Numbered from the stretch's first letter, positions 15,142 through 24,486 are shown. The stretch is 64,000 nucleotides of DNA from Bog-756 sp963704615 (GCA_963704615.1 OY969923.1:2418001-2482000), one strand, 5' to 3'. The notes: generated by a model from the letters alone, not told the origin. Program-made: numbers and translations.

Positions 15142-16548
15142 GTGCCGGCCATGACCCTGCGGGCTTCCCCGACGAAGCGCCGCGAGCGTGGTTTCAAGGC
15201 CCGTCGTCGCACCGAGCTCGGGTTGCTCTCGGCCGCGGCCGTCATCGTGGTGGCCGCCTACACCTTGATGATCCTGGGCAACACCTCCAAGATCCCCGCC
15301 GATGTCGTCCCCCTGATGGTGGCCATGCTCGGGCTGGCCGGGGTGGCCCATATCGCCAACCGCATCTTCGTGCCCAGCGCCAGCCCGGTCATCCTCCCGA
15401 TCGCCTTCCTCCTCAACGGTCTCGGCTACGTGATGATCGTCCGGATCGACCTCGGCAACGCCACCTCCTACGCGCCGTTGCAGGCGGCCTGGACGGCCGG
15501 GGGGGTGGCCGCCTACGTCGTCACCCTGGCGGTGATCCGACGATCCCGCGACCTCGATCGCTACCGCTACATCTTGTTGGCCTTGGGGGTGATCCTGCTC
15601 TTGCTCCCCCTGCTCCCTGCGCCCTATGGCCGGACCATCTACGGCGCCCGGCTGTGGGTCTACGTCGGCTCGTTCTCGTTCCAGCCGGTGGAGCTGGCCA
15701 AGATCGTGCTCTGTATCTTCTTCGCCTCCTACTTCGCCGAGAAGCGCGAGCTGCTGACCATCCCCACCGCCCGCTTCGGCAACCGCCTGATCCTCGATCC
15801 CCGGCCGCTGGTGCCCATCACCCTGGCCTGGGCCTTCGCCATCGGGGTCATGAGCCTCGAGCACGACATCGGCTTCTCCGCTCTGCTGTTCACCCTGTTC
15901 ATCGGCCTGTTGTGGGTGACCACCGGCCGCACCGGCTACCTGCTGTTGGGCATCGTCCTGTTCGCCATCGGGGCCTACGTCACCGGACGCTACTTCAGCC
16001 AGACCCACGTCCGGGTCGAGGACTGGATCGACCCGTGGAAGCTGGCCAACGGTTCGGGCCGCCAACTGGTGCAGGCGTGGTACTCGCTGGGCAGCGGCGG
16101 GATCGGCGGCACCGGGCTCGGCCTCGGGGCCGGTGCTTACGAGATCACCAACGCCAACAACGACTTCATCTTCGCGGTCATCGGGGAGGAGATGGGACTG
16201 CTCGGGGCCACCATGGTGGTGGTGGCCTTCTTGCTTCTGGTCGGGGCCGGACTGCGGATCGCCCAGGCGGCCCGATCGGAGTTCGCCAAGCTGGCCGCGG
16301 TGGGGCTGACCCTGATCATCGGGTTCCAGGCCTTCTTCATCATCGGCGGGGTGATCCGCCTGTTCCCCCTCACCGGGATCACCCTCCCCTTTGTCTCCTA
16401 CGGGGGATCGGCCCTGGTGGCCAACTACGTGCTGATCGCTCTCCTCATGCGCATCTCCGACGAGGGCAACGCCGCCGCCGACGCCGCCGACCAGGCCCAG
16501 TACGAGCAGTACGAGGAACGCCGGCACCGACTCCTCACCGGTGGGTGA
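15142..16548 (+). CDS. FtsW/RodA/SpoVE (SEDS) peptidoglycan polymerase, mycobacterial RodA type
   Basis: A SEDS-family glycan polymerase that extends peptidoglycan strands from lipid II with a partner class B PBP. The 468-residue protein has about ten helices and the actinobacterial RodA pattern: FLLNGLGYVMIVRIDL, FSFQPVELAKIVLCIFFASYF, an FGEE-equivalent AVIGEEMGLLGA and TLPFVSYGGSALVANYVLIALL near the end. It resembles M. tuberculosis RodA (Rv0017c) more than the second SEDS protein nearby does. A GTG start 6 nt after a -10 box is chosen; ATG at 15151 is possible. No PBP gene is adjacent, unlike the usual rodA-pbpA order. Confidence 0.9.
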   Translation: MPAMTLRASPTKRRERGFKARRRTELGLLSAAAVIVVAAYTLMILGNTSKIPADVVPLMVAMLGLAGVAHIANRIFVPSASPVILPIAFLLNGLGYVMIVRIDLGNATSYAPLQAAWTAGGVAAYVVTLAVIRRSRDLDRYRYILLALGVILLLLPLLPAPYGRTIYGARLWVYVGSFSFQPVELAKIVLCIFFASYFAEKRELLTIPTARFGNRLILDPRPLVPITLAWAFAIGVMSLEHDIGFSALLFTLFIGLLWVTTGRTGYLLLGIVLFAIGAYVTGRYFSQTHVRVEDWIDPWKLANGSGRQLVQAWYSLGSGGIGGTGLGLGAGAYEITNANNDFIFAVIGEEMGLLGATMVVVAFLLLVGAGLRIAQAARSEFAKLAAVGLTLIIGFQAFFIIGGVIRLFPLTGITLPFVSYGGSALVANYVLIALLMRISDEGNAAADAADQAQYEQYEERRHRLLTGG

Positions 16549-16568
16549 GCGCGACCGACGCCCGAGCT

Positions 16569-17252
16569 TCAGCCCGACGGTGCGGTGGTGACCGAAGGGG
16601 TGACGTCGCCCACCTCTTCGAACAGGCGACGGTCGATGAGGATGGGAACCGGCACCGGCTGGAGCATGGCCACCACCAGTGCGTCCGAGGGACGGCACGA
16701 GTACACCGCCCGTCCGTCCTTGCCCCGCAGGTCGATCTCGGCGAAGTAGACCGGGCCCTGACGGCCCACCAGCCGCACGGCCACCACGTCGATGTTGAAG
16801 CCCTGGATGATGCTGCTCAGGAGCTCGTGGGTCAGCGGACGCGGTGTGGCGACGCGGCGGAGGGCATGGGCCAGCACCACCCCGTCGGCCAGGGCCACCG
16901 AGAACGACAGCTGCCGGCGCGGTGACTCGGTCTCGCGCAGGACCACCGTGGGATGCTGGGACGGGAGGTCGACGGTGACCGTGGCCACCAGGGCCATCCG
17001 GAAGTCGGCCGAGGCGGGGGTCGGACGGCGGTCGGGCGGCGTGTCCGGTTCGGCCCCGTCAGTTCCGTCGGCGGCGGCCGGCTCTCCCGCCTCGCCCGGT
17101 GCCGTCGTCACCGGTTCTCCGACCGCGGCCCCCGGCTCGCCGGCACCAGCTCCGTCGGCTCCCTCGGAGGCGGGAGGCTCGGGCGACTCGGTCGGCCCGG
17201 GAGGTTCGGGCGGCTCGGGAAGATCCAACCGCCCGCCGGCGGGATCGGTCAT
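16569..17252 (-). CDS. Bifunctional nuclease (BFN/DUF151) domain protein
   Basis: The conserved part is the BFN domain (about residues 85-215: VVLRETESPRRQLSFSVALA, then PLTHELLSSIIQGFNIDVVAV, then GRAVYSCRPSDALVVAMLQPVPV). Homologues have DNase/RNase activity in plants or are of unknown role in bacteria. About 80 residues of Pro/Glu/Ala-rich, probably disordered sequence precede it. The ATG overlaps the rodA stop by 4 bp (ATGA at 17249-17252), so the gene is translationally coupled to the shape gene. It is convergent with the first SEDS gene, 20 bp away. Confidence 0.85.
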   Translation of the reverse strand: MTDPAGGRLDLPEPPEPPGPTESPEPPASEGADGAGAGEPGAAVGEPVTTAPGEAGEPAAADGTDGAEPDTPPDRRPTPASADFRMALVATVTVDLPSQHPTVVLRETESPRRQLSFSVALADGVVLAHALRRVATPRPLTHELLSSIIQGFNIDVVAVRLVGRQGPVYFAEIDLRGKDGRAVYSCRPSDALVVAMLQPVPVPILIDRRLFEEVGDVTPSVTTAPSG

Positions 17253-18379
17253 CGGGTGCTCCGGGCGTGCACGCTGATGACGATGCCCACGGCGGCGAAG
17301 AACACGATGGTGGCCGAACCGCCGTACGAGAGGAAGGGCAGGGGGATGCCGGCCACCGGCATGATCCCCATGTTCATCCCCACGTTCTCGAAGACCGAGA
17401 ACACGATCAGGGCGAATGCCCCGGCGCACAGCAGGCGGCCGAAGTTGTCGCGGGCCAACTGGGCAGTGCGGAGCACCCGCCAGGCAACCACCCCGTACAA
17501 GAGAAGGAGCAAGCCGGCTCCGACGAACCCGAGCTGTTCGCCCACGGCAGAGAAGATGAAGTCGGTCTGCTGGGAGGGCACGTAGGCCAGATTGGTCAGT
17601 GCGCCCCGGAACAGGCCCCGGCCGAAGACGCCCCCGTGGGCGATGGCCTCCTTGGCCTGGGTCACGTTGTAGGTGGTCGTCTGGCTCGCCCCATTGGGCG
17701 AGATGAAGGCGGTCAGCCGATCGATCTGATAACGCTGGAGCAGGCCCACGTTCACGGCGATGAGGACCAGAAGCGCGGTGCCGACGACGAGCAGCAACAG
17801 GTACCGCCCGGGCATGCCGGCCACCGCCAACATCATCAGCAGGATCACCGTCATGACGATGGCCGTGCCGAGGTCGGGTTGCTTGAAGACCAGCAGGATG
17901 GGCAGGGCGGCCATCAGCACCAGCCGGACCAGGTCGCGAAAGTCGAGGCCTTCGGGTCTTCGGGCGCAGTAGGTGGCGATGGCGATGATCAACGCCAAGG
18001 TGGCGAACTCCGACGGTTGGAGCTGGAGCGGGCCGATCGGGAACCAGCGTTGCGCGCCTTGTCGTTCCGGGGTGGCCAGCACGGCCACCAGCGAGAACAG
18101 GATCCCGATGTAGAGCAGCGTGCTGATCTGCTCGAACTTCCGGTAGTCGAACAGGGCCAGGGCCACCATGACCACCACGCCGATGAGCACGAAGATGGCC
18201 TGGCGCTTGAGGAAGTAGTGGGGATCATCGCCGGCCAGGGACAGCCAACCCCTGGTCGCCGAGTAGATCATCACCACGCCGGTCACGGCGAGGAAGAGAG
18301 CGCCGCCGAGCAAGATGACGTCGATCCTGGCGGACAGCTGCCGCGACCGGCTGGTGGCGATTGCGGGGGCGTAGGTCAC
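17249..18379 (-). CDS. rodA: Rod shape-determining SEDS polymerase RodA
   Basis: A 376-residue SEDS protein of the classical RodA/MrdB length and layout. Visible are GVVMIYSATRGW in the first helix, LQLQPSEFATLALIIAIATY, FKQPDLGTAIVMTVILLMML, the catalytic-loop region SQQTDFIFSAVGEQLGFVG and PLPFLSYGGSATIVFFAAVG. It polymerises lipid II during elongation together with a class B PBP that is not in this window. GTG start; stop overlaps the BFN gene. Presence of two SEDS proteins within 3.3 kb suggests division of labour between elongation and another growth mode (inference). Confidence 0.92.
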   Translation of the reverse strand: MTYAPAIATSRSRQLSARIDVILLGGALFLAVTGVVMIYSATRGWLSLAGDDPHYFLKRQAIFVLIGVVVMVALALFDYRKFEQISTLLYIGILFSLVAVLATPERQGAQRWFPIGPLQLQPSEFATLALIIAIATYCARRPEGLDFRDLVRLVLMAALPILLVFKQPDLGTAIVMTVILLMMLAVAGMPGRYLLLLVVGTALLVLIAVNVGLLQRYQIDRLTAFISPNGASQTTTYNVTQAKEAIAHGGVFGRGLFRGALTNLAYVPSQQTDFIFSAVGEQLGFVGAGLLLLLYGVVAWRVLRTAQLARDNFGRLLCAGAFALIVFSVFENVGMNMGIMPVAGIPLPFLSYGGSATIVFFAAVGIVISVHARSTR

Positions 18380-18459
18380 GAGTAGGTCACAGAAGTGCTC
18401 CGGGCGCTCAGGTTACCCGCCGGCCCGTGGCCCTCTCGGGCACCCGGGGCCCAAGTGGG

Positions 18460-19326
18460 TCAGTTGGCAGTCGGGGTCGGGTGGACGGAACGCCACATCG
18501 CCTCGACCGGTGGATCGAGGCCGGTCCAGGCGGCCAGCTGCAGAGCGGCCTGGTGGACCAGCATGCCCAAACCGTTGGCCACGGTGGCCCCCCGGGCCCG
18601 GGCCGCCTCCAGCCAGGGTGTGGCCGTCGGCTGGTAGACGAGATCGACCACTACATGGTCGCGGGTGAGAAGGGCGGGATCGAGGGGCCACCCGCTCGGT
18701 CCCCCGTCCATTCCGAGGGGCGTGGCGTTGACCACCAGCGTGCACTGGGCGACATCTGGGGGTTGGCCCACCCTCCCGACCGGGCCGGCCAGGGCCGCGG
18801 CCGACGCCGCCCGGGAGGCCGAGCGGTTGACCACCACCACCTCGGCCGCCCCGGCATCGGCCAGCCCGGCCACCACGGCACGGGCGGCCCCACCCCCGCC
18901 GACCACGAGGCAGCGCCCACCCTCGGGGTCGAAGCGCCCACCGCGGCGCAGGGCGGCCACCAGTCCGGCGCCGTCGGTATTGTCGCCGAGCGCACCCTGG
19001 TCGCCGAAGATGACGCAGTTGACCGCGCCGAGCCGATCGGCCAAAGGCGAGCGCCTGTCCACCCAGGCGGCCACCGCCTCCTTGTGGGGCATGGTCACCG
19101 ACAGCCCCCTGACCCCGAGGGCCCGGGCCCCGGACAGGGCGGTCGGCGCCTGGCCGGAGGCCACCGGAAAGCCCACCGACACCCAGTCCAGTCCCCACTC
19201 GGCGAAGGCGGTGTTGTGCAGGAGGGGCGACAGCGAATGGGCGACGGGATCACCGATGACCCCGACCACCGCGGTGGCGGCGGACAGCCGGCCGGCCGAC
19301 GGCTGCTCACTCGGGGTCGACGGCAT
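18460..19326 (-). CDS. aroE: Shikimate dehydrogenase
   Basis: Reduces 3-dehydroshikimate to shikimate with NADPH in the aromatic amino-acid pathway. In the 288-residue protein, the shikimate-binding HSLSP (30-34), Lys82 in SVTMPHK, and Asp118 in GDNTDGAG are intact, followed by the nucleotide-binding loop VVGGGGAARAV and the VNRS segment. A GAGAGGA Shine-Dalgarno sequence precedes the ATG. It ends the alaS-ruvX-mltG-aroE run, the same order as in mycobacteria and streptomycetes. Confidence 0.94.
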   Translation of the reverse strand: MPSTPSEQPSAGRLSAATAVVGVIGDPVAHSLSPLLHNTAFAEWGLDWVSVGFPVASGQAPTALSGARALGVRGLSVTMPHKEAVAAWVDRRSPLADRLGAVNCVIFGDQGALGDNTDGAGLVAALRRGGRFDPEGGRCLVVGGGGAARAVVAGLADAGAAEVVVVNRSASRAASAAALAGPVGRVGQPPDVAQCTLVVNATPLGMDGGPSGWPLDPALLTRDHVVVDLVYQPTATPWLEAARARGATVANGLGMLVHQAALQLAAWTGLDPPVEAMWRSVHPTPTAN

Positions 19327-19352
19327 GATGGGGGTCCTCTCCGGTTCGCCGG

Positions 19353-20528
19353 TCAGGGCACGCCGCGCTGTTTGGCCAACACCTCGTTGGCCAGCTGTTC
19401 GGCGTAGGTGTCGACGAACGCCTCGGTGCCGTCCGGCTCGACCACCACAAAGTACAGCCACGAACCCGGGGGAGGGTCGAGCGCCGCCTGCAGTGAGGCT
19501 CTCGACGGGAAACAGATCGGGGTGGGGGTGAGGCCCTTGTTCAGGTACGTGTTGTAGGGGGTCGGCAACTTGAGGTCGGCGGAGGTCACCGCGCCGCCGT
19601 CCCGTCCCTCGGCGTAGAGCACGGTCGAGTTCATCTGCAGCGGCATGTTCTGATCCAGCCGATTGAGGATGACCCGGGCCACCGGGCCCAGGTTCTTGCT
19701 GATGACGCCCTCCTTCTCGACGATGGAGGCCACCGTGATCACCTGGTAGGGAGTGAGACCGAGGGTGGCCGAGCCGGCGGCCAGGCCCAGGGCGTCGGCC
19801 TCGGTGTCGAAGCGGTCGATCATGGCCGTCAGCAGTTGGCGGTCGGTCTCGCCGGGCACGACCACATAGGTGCCGGTGCCGAGGAGTCCGTCGAGATTGG
19901 TCGATCCCGCCGGCTGCCACGGTGAGCGGAGCTGCCCGCTGGTGGCCAGGGCGGCGAAGGTGGAGCTGTCATGGCCGGGTAGCTGGCCCACCCGCTGGGC
20001 CACCTCGGACACGGTGAAGCCCGGAGGAATCACCAGGGGGAAGACGTTGGGCCCTCCGGCGATCACCGCGTCCACGTCGTCAAAGCTGCTGTTCTTGTCG
20101 AAGGCGTACGAGCCGGACAGCACGCCGGGGACGGAGTGGAACTGGCTCCAGATCCGATAGGCCAACGAGCTGTCGATGACACCTCGGGACTGCAGGGAAC
20201 CGGCCAGCCTGCTCAGCCCACCGCCCGGAGGTACGGCCACGATGACCTGGGCACCCTTCGGGCCCCCGGGATTGGCTTCGGACTGCACCCAGAGCAATCC
20301 GCCCACGATGACGGCCACACCGACCACGATGACCACCACCGCCGCCGTCCACCCTGGGTGGCGACGGATCACACCACCCCGGGGCGCCTGGCTCTTCTGT
20401 CTCCGGGGTGGGAGCCCGGGGCCGCCGGGGTCTCCAACCCCGGAGTCCACGCTCGGGGATGGGAGCCCGCCGCCGGTCGCCTCTGTCTCCGGAGCGGGCA
20501 CCTGCTCGCCCCCGTCGTCCCCGTTCAC
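19353..20528 (-). CDS. mltG: Endolytic murein transglycosylase MltG
   Basis: A membrane-anchored lytic transglycosylase that cuts nascent glycan strands and sets their length. The 391-residue protein has a Pro/Gly-rich cytoplasmic tail of about 55 residues, one membrane helix (about 61-81), a LysM-like region, and the YceG catalytic domain with Glu271 in ITVASIVEKEG and the TPYNTYLNKGLTPTPI loop (323-338). The motif that is normally EG-x-LFPDTY is degenerate here (GLLGTGTY). GTG start overlaps the ruvX stop (GTGA). Its neighbours alaS, ruvX and aroE are the usual ones. Confidence 0.92.
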   Translation of the reverse strand: MNGDDGGEQVPAPETEATGGGLPSPSVDSGVGDPGGPGLPPRRQKSQAPRGGVIRRHPGWTAAVVVIVVGVAVIVGGLLWVQSEANPGGPKGAQVIVAVPPGGGLSRLAGSLQSRGVIDSSLAYRIWSQFHSVPGVLSGSYAFDKNSSFDDVDAVIAGGPNVFPLVIPPGFTVSEVAQRVGQLPGHDSSTFAALATSGQLRSPWQPAGSTNLDGLLGTGTYVVVPGETDRQLLTAMIDRFDTEADALGLAAGSATLGLTPYQVITVASIVEKEGVISKNLGPVARVILNRLDQNMPLQMNSTVLYAEGRDGGAVTSADLKLPTPYNTYLNKGLTPTPICFPSRASLQAALDPPPGSWLYFVVVEPDGTEAFVDTYAEQLANEVLAKQRGVP

Positions 20529-20989
20529 CGCCCCTCCCGTCCCCGGGGCGACTCGAGCCAGGCCGCCAACAGGACGGTGGCCGCAGCCCGATCCACGATG
20601 TCCCGCCGATCCCGCTCGCGGGTACCGCCGGCGGCCAGGGCCTGATGGGCGGTCACCGTGGTCAGGCGCTCGTCGAACAGCTCGACAGCGATGCCGTGCC
20701 CGGCCAGCAGAGCCGAAAGGGCGTCGGCCTCAGCGGCGGCTTCGACCGCGGCCCGGCCTCGGGAGCCGTCGAGTGACAGGGGCAGGCCCACCACCACCAC
20801 GGCGGCCCCCTCCTCCAGGACGAGGTCGACCAGTTGCTTCCGATCAGCGTCGACGTCCCCGGTCCGGACGATGGTCGTCCGGGGCAGAGCCATGCTCCCC
20901 GAGGCGTTGCTGACCGCGATCCCGATCCGCCGCGAGCCGAGATCGATGCCGACGGCCCGGCGGCGCGACGCCGAGGGGTCCCCCGTCAC
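20525..20989 (-). CDS. ruvX: Putative pre-16S rRNA nuclease / YqgF-RuvX resolvase-fold protein
   Basis: An RNase H-fold protein of the YqgF family, linked in E. coli to 16S rRNA 5'-end maturation. The 154-residue protein begins RAVGIDLGSRRIGIAVS with the first catalytic Asp, contains VVVGLPLSLDGSRG, ELFDERLTTVTAHQAL and the terminal Asp in RDIVDRAAATVLLAAWLE. It lies 6 bp after alaS and overlaps mltG by 4 bp. GTG start. Confidence 0.92.
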   Translation of the reverse strand: MTGDPSASRRRAVGIDLGSRRIGIAVSNASGSMALPRTTIVRTGDVDADRKQLVDLVLEEGAAVVVVGLPLSLDGSRGRAAVEAAAEADALSALLAGHGIAVELFDERLTTVTAHQALAAGGTRERDRRDIVDRAAATVLLAAWLESPRGREGR

Positions 20990-20995
20990 CGCCGC

Positions 20996-23596
20996 TCACT
21001 CATGGAGGAGGATGCGTCGGGCCTGCTCGAGGGCGCGGTCGATGCCACCCGGGTCCTTGCCACCGGCCACCGCCATCTCGGCCGAGCCACCGCCGCCGCC
21101 ACCGAGGAGGGGTGCGATCTGCTTGACCAGCTCCCCGGCGTCGACCGGGTCCGGGGCGCCCGGATCAGCGGACACGACCAGGTTGGCCCGCCCACCACCG
21201 GGGTTCCCCCCGAGCACGACGGCCCGCAGTCCTGCGGTGGTCCGGGCCACCTGAGCCAGGTCGCGGAGACGGTCAGGGTCCCGACCGTCGTACCGCTTCA
21301 CCACCACACCGTCTGACGCGGCGGCGGCCAGGTCGCGGGCCTCGGACTGCAGTTCGCGGCGGCGCGCCTGCTCGAGCGACTTCTCGGCTGCTCGCTGACG
21401 CTCGAGGAGGCGGTCGATGGCCTCGAGAACGTTTTCCGGTTCGGTCCGTAACAAGGCGGCCGCCTCCGACAGCAGCCCCTCGCGGGCCACGATGCGGTCG
21501 AGGGCACTGGTGCCGGTGACCGCCTCGATGCGCCGCTTGTTGGATCCGATGGACGACTCGGACAGAACGGTGATCGGGCCAATCATCCCCAGGGCACCCA
21601 CATGGGTTCCGCCGCACAACTCGACGGAGTGCTCCCCGGCCCGGACCACCCGGACCAATTCGCCGTACTTGTCACCGAAGAAGGCCAGCGCACCCAGGGC
21701 ATCAGCCTCGGCCCGAGTGGTCTCGACCACGATCACATCGGCGTCGCTGAGCACGTCGGCGTTGGCCTGGGCGGTGACGGCGGCCAACTCCGCGGCGGCC
21801 ACCGGCTTGCTGTGGCTGAAGTCGAAACGCAGGTGATCCGGTGCCACCAACGAGCTCTGCTGGCGCACATGATCGCCCAGCACGGAACGCAGGGCGGCGT
21901 GCAGCAGATGGGTGCCGGTGTGGTTGCGCCGCAGTGCATCGCGTCGCACCCCGTCGATGGTGGCCAGTGCGTCCTGCCCGGGAAACATCTCGCCTTGCAG
22001 CCGCGCCCGGTGCGAGGTCAGTCCCGGGAGAGCGGAGACGGTGTCGTAGACGAAGGCGGTCCCTGTCTCGGTGACGATGGTGCCGGTGTCCCCGACCTGG
22101 CCACCACCCTCGGCATAGAACGGCGTGCGGTCGAGGAAGATCTCGGCTTCGCCGACGTGGCCCGGCTCCTCGTTCTCCAACACGGCGACCACCCGGGCCG
22201 GGGCGGCGTAGCCGTCGGGGCGCTGGCCCACGAAGACGGTGTGGCCCTCGGTGTCGAGCACGGTGCGGTAGGCGGCCTCCCCGGCCACCGTCATGCCGGC
22301 CCGGGCCGCGGCCCGGGCCTGGGCCCGCTGCGCGTCCATGGCCGCCTCGAACGCGGCCAGGTCAACCGAGACACCGGCCTCCTCGGCGATCTCCACCGTG
22401 AGCTCGACGGGGAACCCGAAGGTGTCGTGGAGGCGGAAGGCGACATCGCCCGACACCACCGGGACCCCCGACGCCAGCTCCTCTTCGAGGATGGTCGACC
22501 CGGTGGCCAGGGTACGGAGGAACCCCTCCTCCTCGCCGGCCACCACATCGGCGATCAGCCGGTGCTGCTCGGCCAGGGCGGGATAGGCCCCGCCCAGGAT
22601 TTCGACCGCGGTATCCACCAGGCGGGTGGCGAAGGGACCTTCCACCCCCAGCTGTCGGGCCCGGCGGACGGCCCGTCGGATGATCCGGCGCAGGACGTAG
22701 CCGCGGCCCTCGTTGGCGGGCAGGACCCCGTCGGAGACCAGCATCGACATGGCCCGGCCGTGATCGGCCAGGATGCGGAGGCCGACGTCCGTCCGCTCCA
22801 CGTCGCCATAGGTGTGGCCGGTGATCGACTCGGCTGTCTCGATCAGGGGGACGAACAGGTCGGTGGCGAAAATCGAGTCGACGCCGTGGAGAACGGGCAG
22901 GATGCGCTCGAGGCCGGCGCCCGTGTCGATGCTGGGCCGGGGCAACGGCTCGGTGCGACCGTCCTCGGTGCGGTTGTACTGCATGAAGACCAGGTTCCAG
23001 ATCTCCACGAACCTCTCTTCTCCGCCGAAGGCCGGGCCGCCGTCGGCCCCGTAGGCGGCGCCCTTGTCGAAGAAGAGCTCCGAGCTCGGGCCGCACGGCC
23101 CGGTGGGCCCCATCCTCCAGAAGTTGTCATCGCCCAGGCGCTGCACCCTGTCCGGGGAGACGCCGACCGAGTCGATCCAGATCCGCTCGGCATCGTCGTC
23201 GCCCTCGTGGACGGTGATCCACAACCGGTCGCCGTCGATGCCCAGCACGCCGGTGATCAGCTCCCAGGCATAGGGGATGGCTTCCGCCTTGAAGTAATCG
23301 CCAAAGCTGAAGTTTCCCAACATCTCGAAGAAGGTGCAGTGCCGCTGGGTGGAGCCCACGATGTCGATGTCGATGGTGCGGAAGCACTTCTGCACCGAGG
23401 TGGCCCGTTTCCACGGAGGGACCTCGTCGCCCAGAAAGAACGGCTTGAACGGCACCATGCCGGCGATGGTGAACAGAACCGAGGGGTCGTGGGGGATGAG
23501 GCTGGCCGAGGGAACCGCGGTGTGGCCGTGTTCGGTGAAGAACTGGGTGAAGGCGGCCCGTAGCTTGTCGGCGTCGAGCGCCGTACCGGGACTCAC
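20996..23596 (-). CDS. alaS: Alanyl-tRNA synthetase
   Basis: Charges tRNA-Ala. The GTG start at 23596 overlaps the preceding gene's stop (GTGA) and gives 866 residues, the usual length. The class II catalytic core is clear (FFTEHGHTAVPSASLIPHDPS, FFEMLGNFSFGDYFK, GLERILPVLHG), the editing domain has HTGTHLLHAAL and the zinc ligands of CGGTHV, and the C-terminal Gly-rich C-Ala domain ends in GGGGGSAEMAVAGGKDPGG. The frame stays open upstream but over the neighbouring gene and without homology. Confidence 0.97.
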   Translation of the reverse strand: MSPGTALDADKLRAAFTQFFTEHGHTAVPSASLIPHDPSVLFTIAGMVPFKPFFLGDEVPPWKRATSVQKCFRTIDIDIVGSTQRHCTFFEMLGNFSFGDYFKAEAIPYAWELITGVLGIDGDRLWITVHEGDDDAERIWIDSVGVSPDRVQRLGDDNFWRMGPTGPCGPSSELFFDKGAAYGADGGPAFGGEERFVEIWNLVFMQYNRTEDGRTEPLPRPSIDTGAGLERILPVLHGVDSIFATDLFVPLIETAESITGHTYGDVERTDVGLRILADHGRAMSMLVSDGVLPANEGRGYVLRRIIRRAVRRARQLGVEGPFATRLVDTAVEILGGAYPALAEQHRLIADVVAGEEEGFLRTLATGSTILEEELASGVPVVSGDVAFRLHDTFGFPVELTVEIAEEAGVSVDLAAFEAAMDAQRAQARAAARAGMTVAGEAAYRTVLDTEGHTVFVGQRPDGYAAPARVVAVLENEEPGHVGEAEIFLDRTPFYAEGGGQVGDTGTIVTETGTAFVYDTVSALPGLTSHRARLQGEMFPGQDALATIDGVRRDALRRNHTGTHLLHAALRSVLGDHVRQQSSLVAPDHLRFDFSHSKPVAAAELAAVTAQANADVLSDADVIVVETTRAEADALGALAFFGDKYGELVRVVRAGEHSVELCGGTHVGALGMIGPITVLSESSIGSNKRRIEAVTGTSALDRIVAREGLLSEAAALLRTEPENVLEAIDRLLERQRAAEKSLEQARRRELQSEARDLAAAASDGVVVKRYDGRDPDRLRDLAQVARTTAGLRAVVLGGNPGGGRANLVVSADPGAPDPVDAGELVKQIAPLLGGGGGGSAEMAVAGGKDPGGIDRALEQARRILLHE

Positions 23597-23988
23597 GACG
23601 TCACATGGTGGTTGGCCCGGCGAGCCGGTGACTGGGCCCGGGTCCGCACCGAGGCCACCCGCGAGCGGCGACTCCGCACGGCGACCGGCGGCGGCGCCGG
23701 CACCGGGGTCCGGGGATCGGCCATCACGGCCGGGCCGGCCAGCTCGGCCCACAGCTCCTCTTCCCGGCGCTGCATCTCGTCGCGCCCGGAGGAGAAGGCG
23801 TCGCGCACCCGCCCCTGCGCGCTCCCCGCCGCCTGGCGCGCCGTCCGACCCATCTCGACCACCAAGGCGTCGGGTTGGAGCCTGGCCGCGGCCTGGTGCA
23901 CGGCGCGGCGCACCTTGCGCTCCGCCCACAGGGTCGACCCGGCACCGAGGGTGGCCCCGGCGACCAGCCAGAAGGTCCGCTTGGGCAC
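23593..23988 (-). CDS. Small membrane-anchored protein upstream of alaS (DUF6167-like)
   Basis: A 131-residue protein with an N-terminal membrane helix (about 6-22, FWLVAGATLGAGSTLW), a helical charged middle (RKVRRAVHQAAARLQP, RTARQAAGSAQGRVRDAF, RDEMQRREEELWAELAG) and a basic, Pro-rich C-terminus. I recognise it by position: actinobacteria commonly carry a short membrane protein between a DUF948 gene and alaS. Function is unknown. It lies 2 bp after the DUF948 gene and overlaps alaS by 4 bp, so all are one transcript. Confidence 0.75.
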   Translation of the reverse strand: MPKRTFWLVAGATLGAGSTLWAERKVRRAVHQAAARLQPDALVVEMGRTARQAAGSAQGRVRDAFSSGRDEMQRREEELWAELAGPAVMADPRTPVPAPPPVAVRSRRSRVASVRTRAQSPARRANHHVTS

Positions 23989-23990
23989 GG

Positions 23991-24416
23991 CTAGTGGTGA
24001 CCGTTCCCGGTGCCGGAGGCCCGCTGACCGGCGGGTGTCGAACCGTTGCCGGGGTCGCTGTCCGATCCCGATCTCAACCGACGCAGCCCGGTCGCCGCCC
24101 CGGCCCGTACGGCCAGCACCTTGACCACCGGATTGGCGAAGGCCCGGTAGGCCAACTTCGACGCCGTGTCCACGGTGGCGTGGACCGACTCGGTCGAGTC
24201 CAGCACGGCGCCCACCCGTTCCAGTTCGGTGGCCGCCTGGTCCACCACCCGGTGAGCGTCGACCACCAGGGGAACGGTTTGGCGCCGGAGGTCGTCAGCC
24301 ACCGCGGCCAGCCGGCGGGTCTCGGTGCGCAGGGATCTCACGGCGATCAGCAGCCCGACCACGGCCAGGCCGGACACGACAGCAGCAACGAGTACGGCGA
24401 TCTGACCGGCGGACAT
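23991..24416 (-). CDS. DUF948-type membrane-anchored coiled-coil protein
   Basis: A 141-residue protein with an N-terminal membrane helix (about 7-27) followed by a long amphipathic helical segment (RSLRTETRRLAAVADDLRRQ, VVDQAATELERVGAVLDS) typical of DUF948, then SKLAYRAFANPVVKVLAV and a polar Gly/Ser-rich end. Function is unknown. It opens the DUF948-small membrane protein-alaS-ruvX-mltG-aroE transcript and has a TAAGCT -10-like box upstream. Confidence 0.78.
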   Translation of the reverse strand: MSAGQIAVLVAAVVSGLAVVGLLIAVRSLRTETRRLAAVADDLRRQTVPLVVDAHRVVDQAATELERVGAVLDSTESVHATVDTASKLAYRAFANPVVKVLAVRAGAATGLRRLRSGSDSDPGNGSTPAGQRASGTGNGHH

Positions 24417-24425
24417 GATCCGGGC

Positions 24426-24431
24426 AGCTTA
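24426..24431 (-). promoter_or_regulatory. -10 box (TAAGCT) for the alaS operon
   Basis: TAAGCT ends 9 nt before the DUF948 ATG on the minus strand, which would leave at most a 2-3 nt leader. It is the only candidate start for the six-gene alaS run. Confidence 0.38.
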
Positions 24432-24486
24432 GATCCTCGACTCGACGTCAATCCGCAGGGCCAGGGACCCACACGGTCCGGTCCGG

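Noticed and set aside
15001..16698. Apparent upstream extension of ppk making a 1337-residue protein
   Set aside because: The extension runs antisense over the first SEDS gene and has no homology-like motifs; PPK1 starts normally at 15000.
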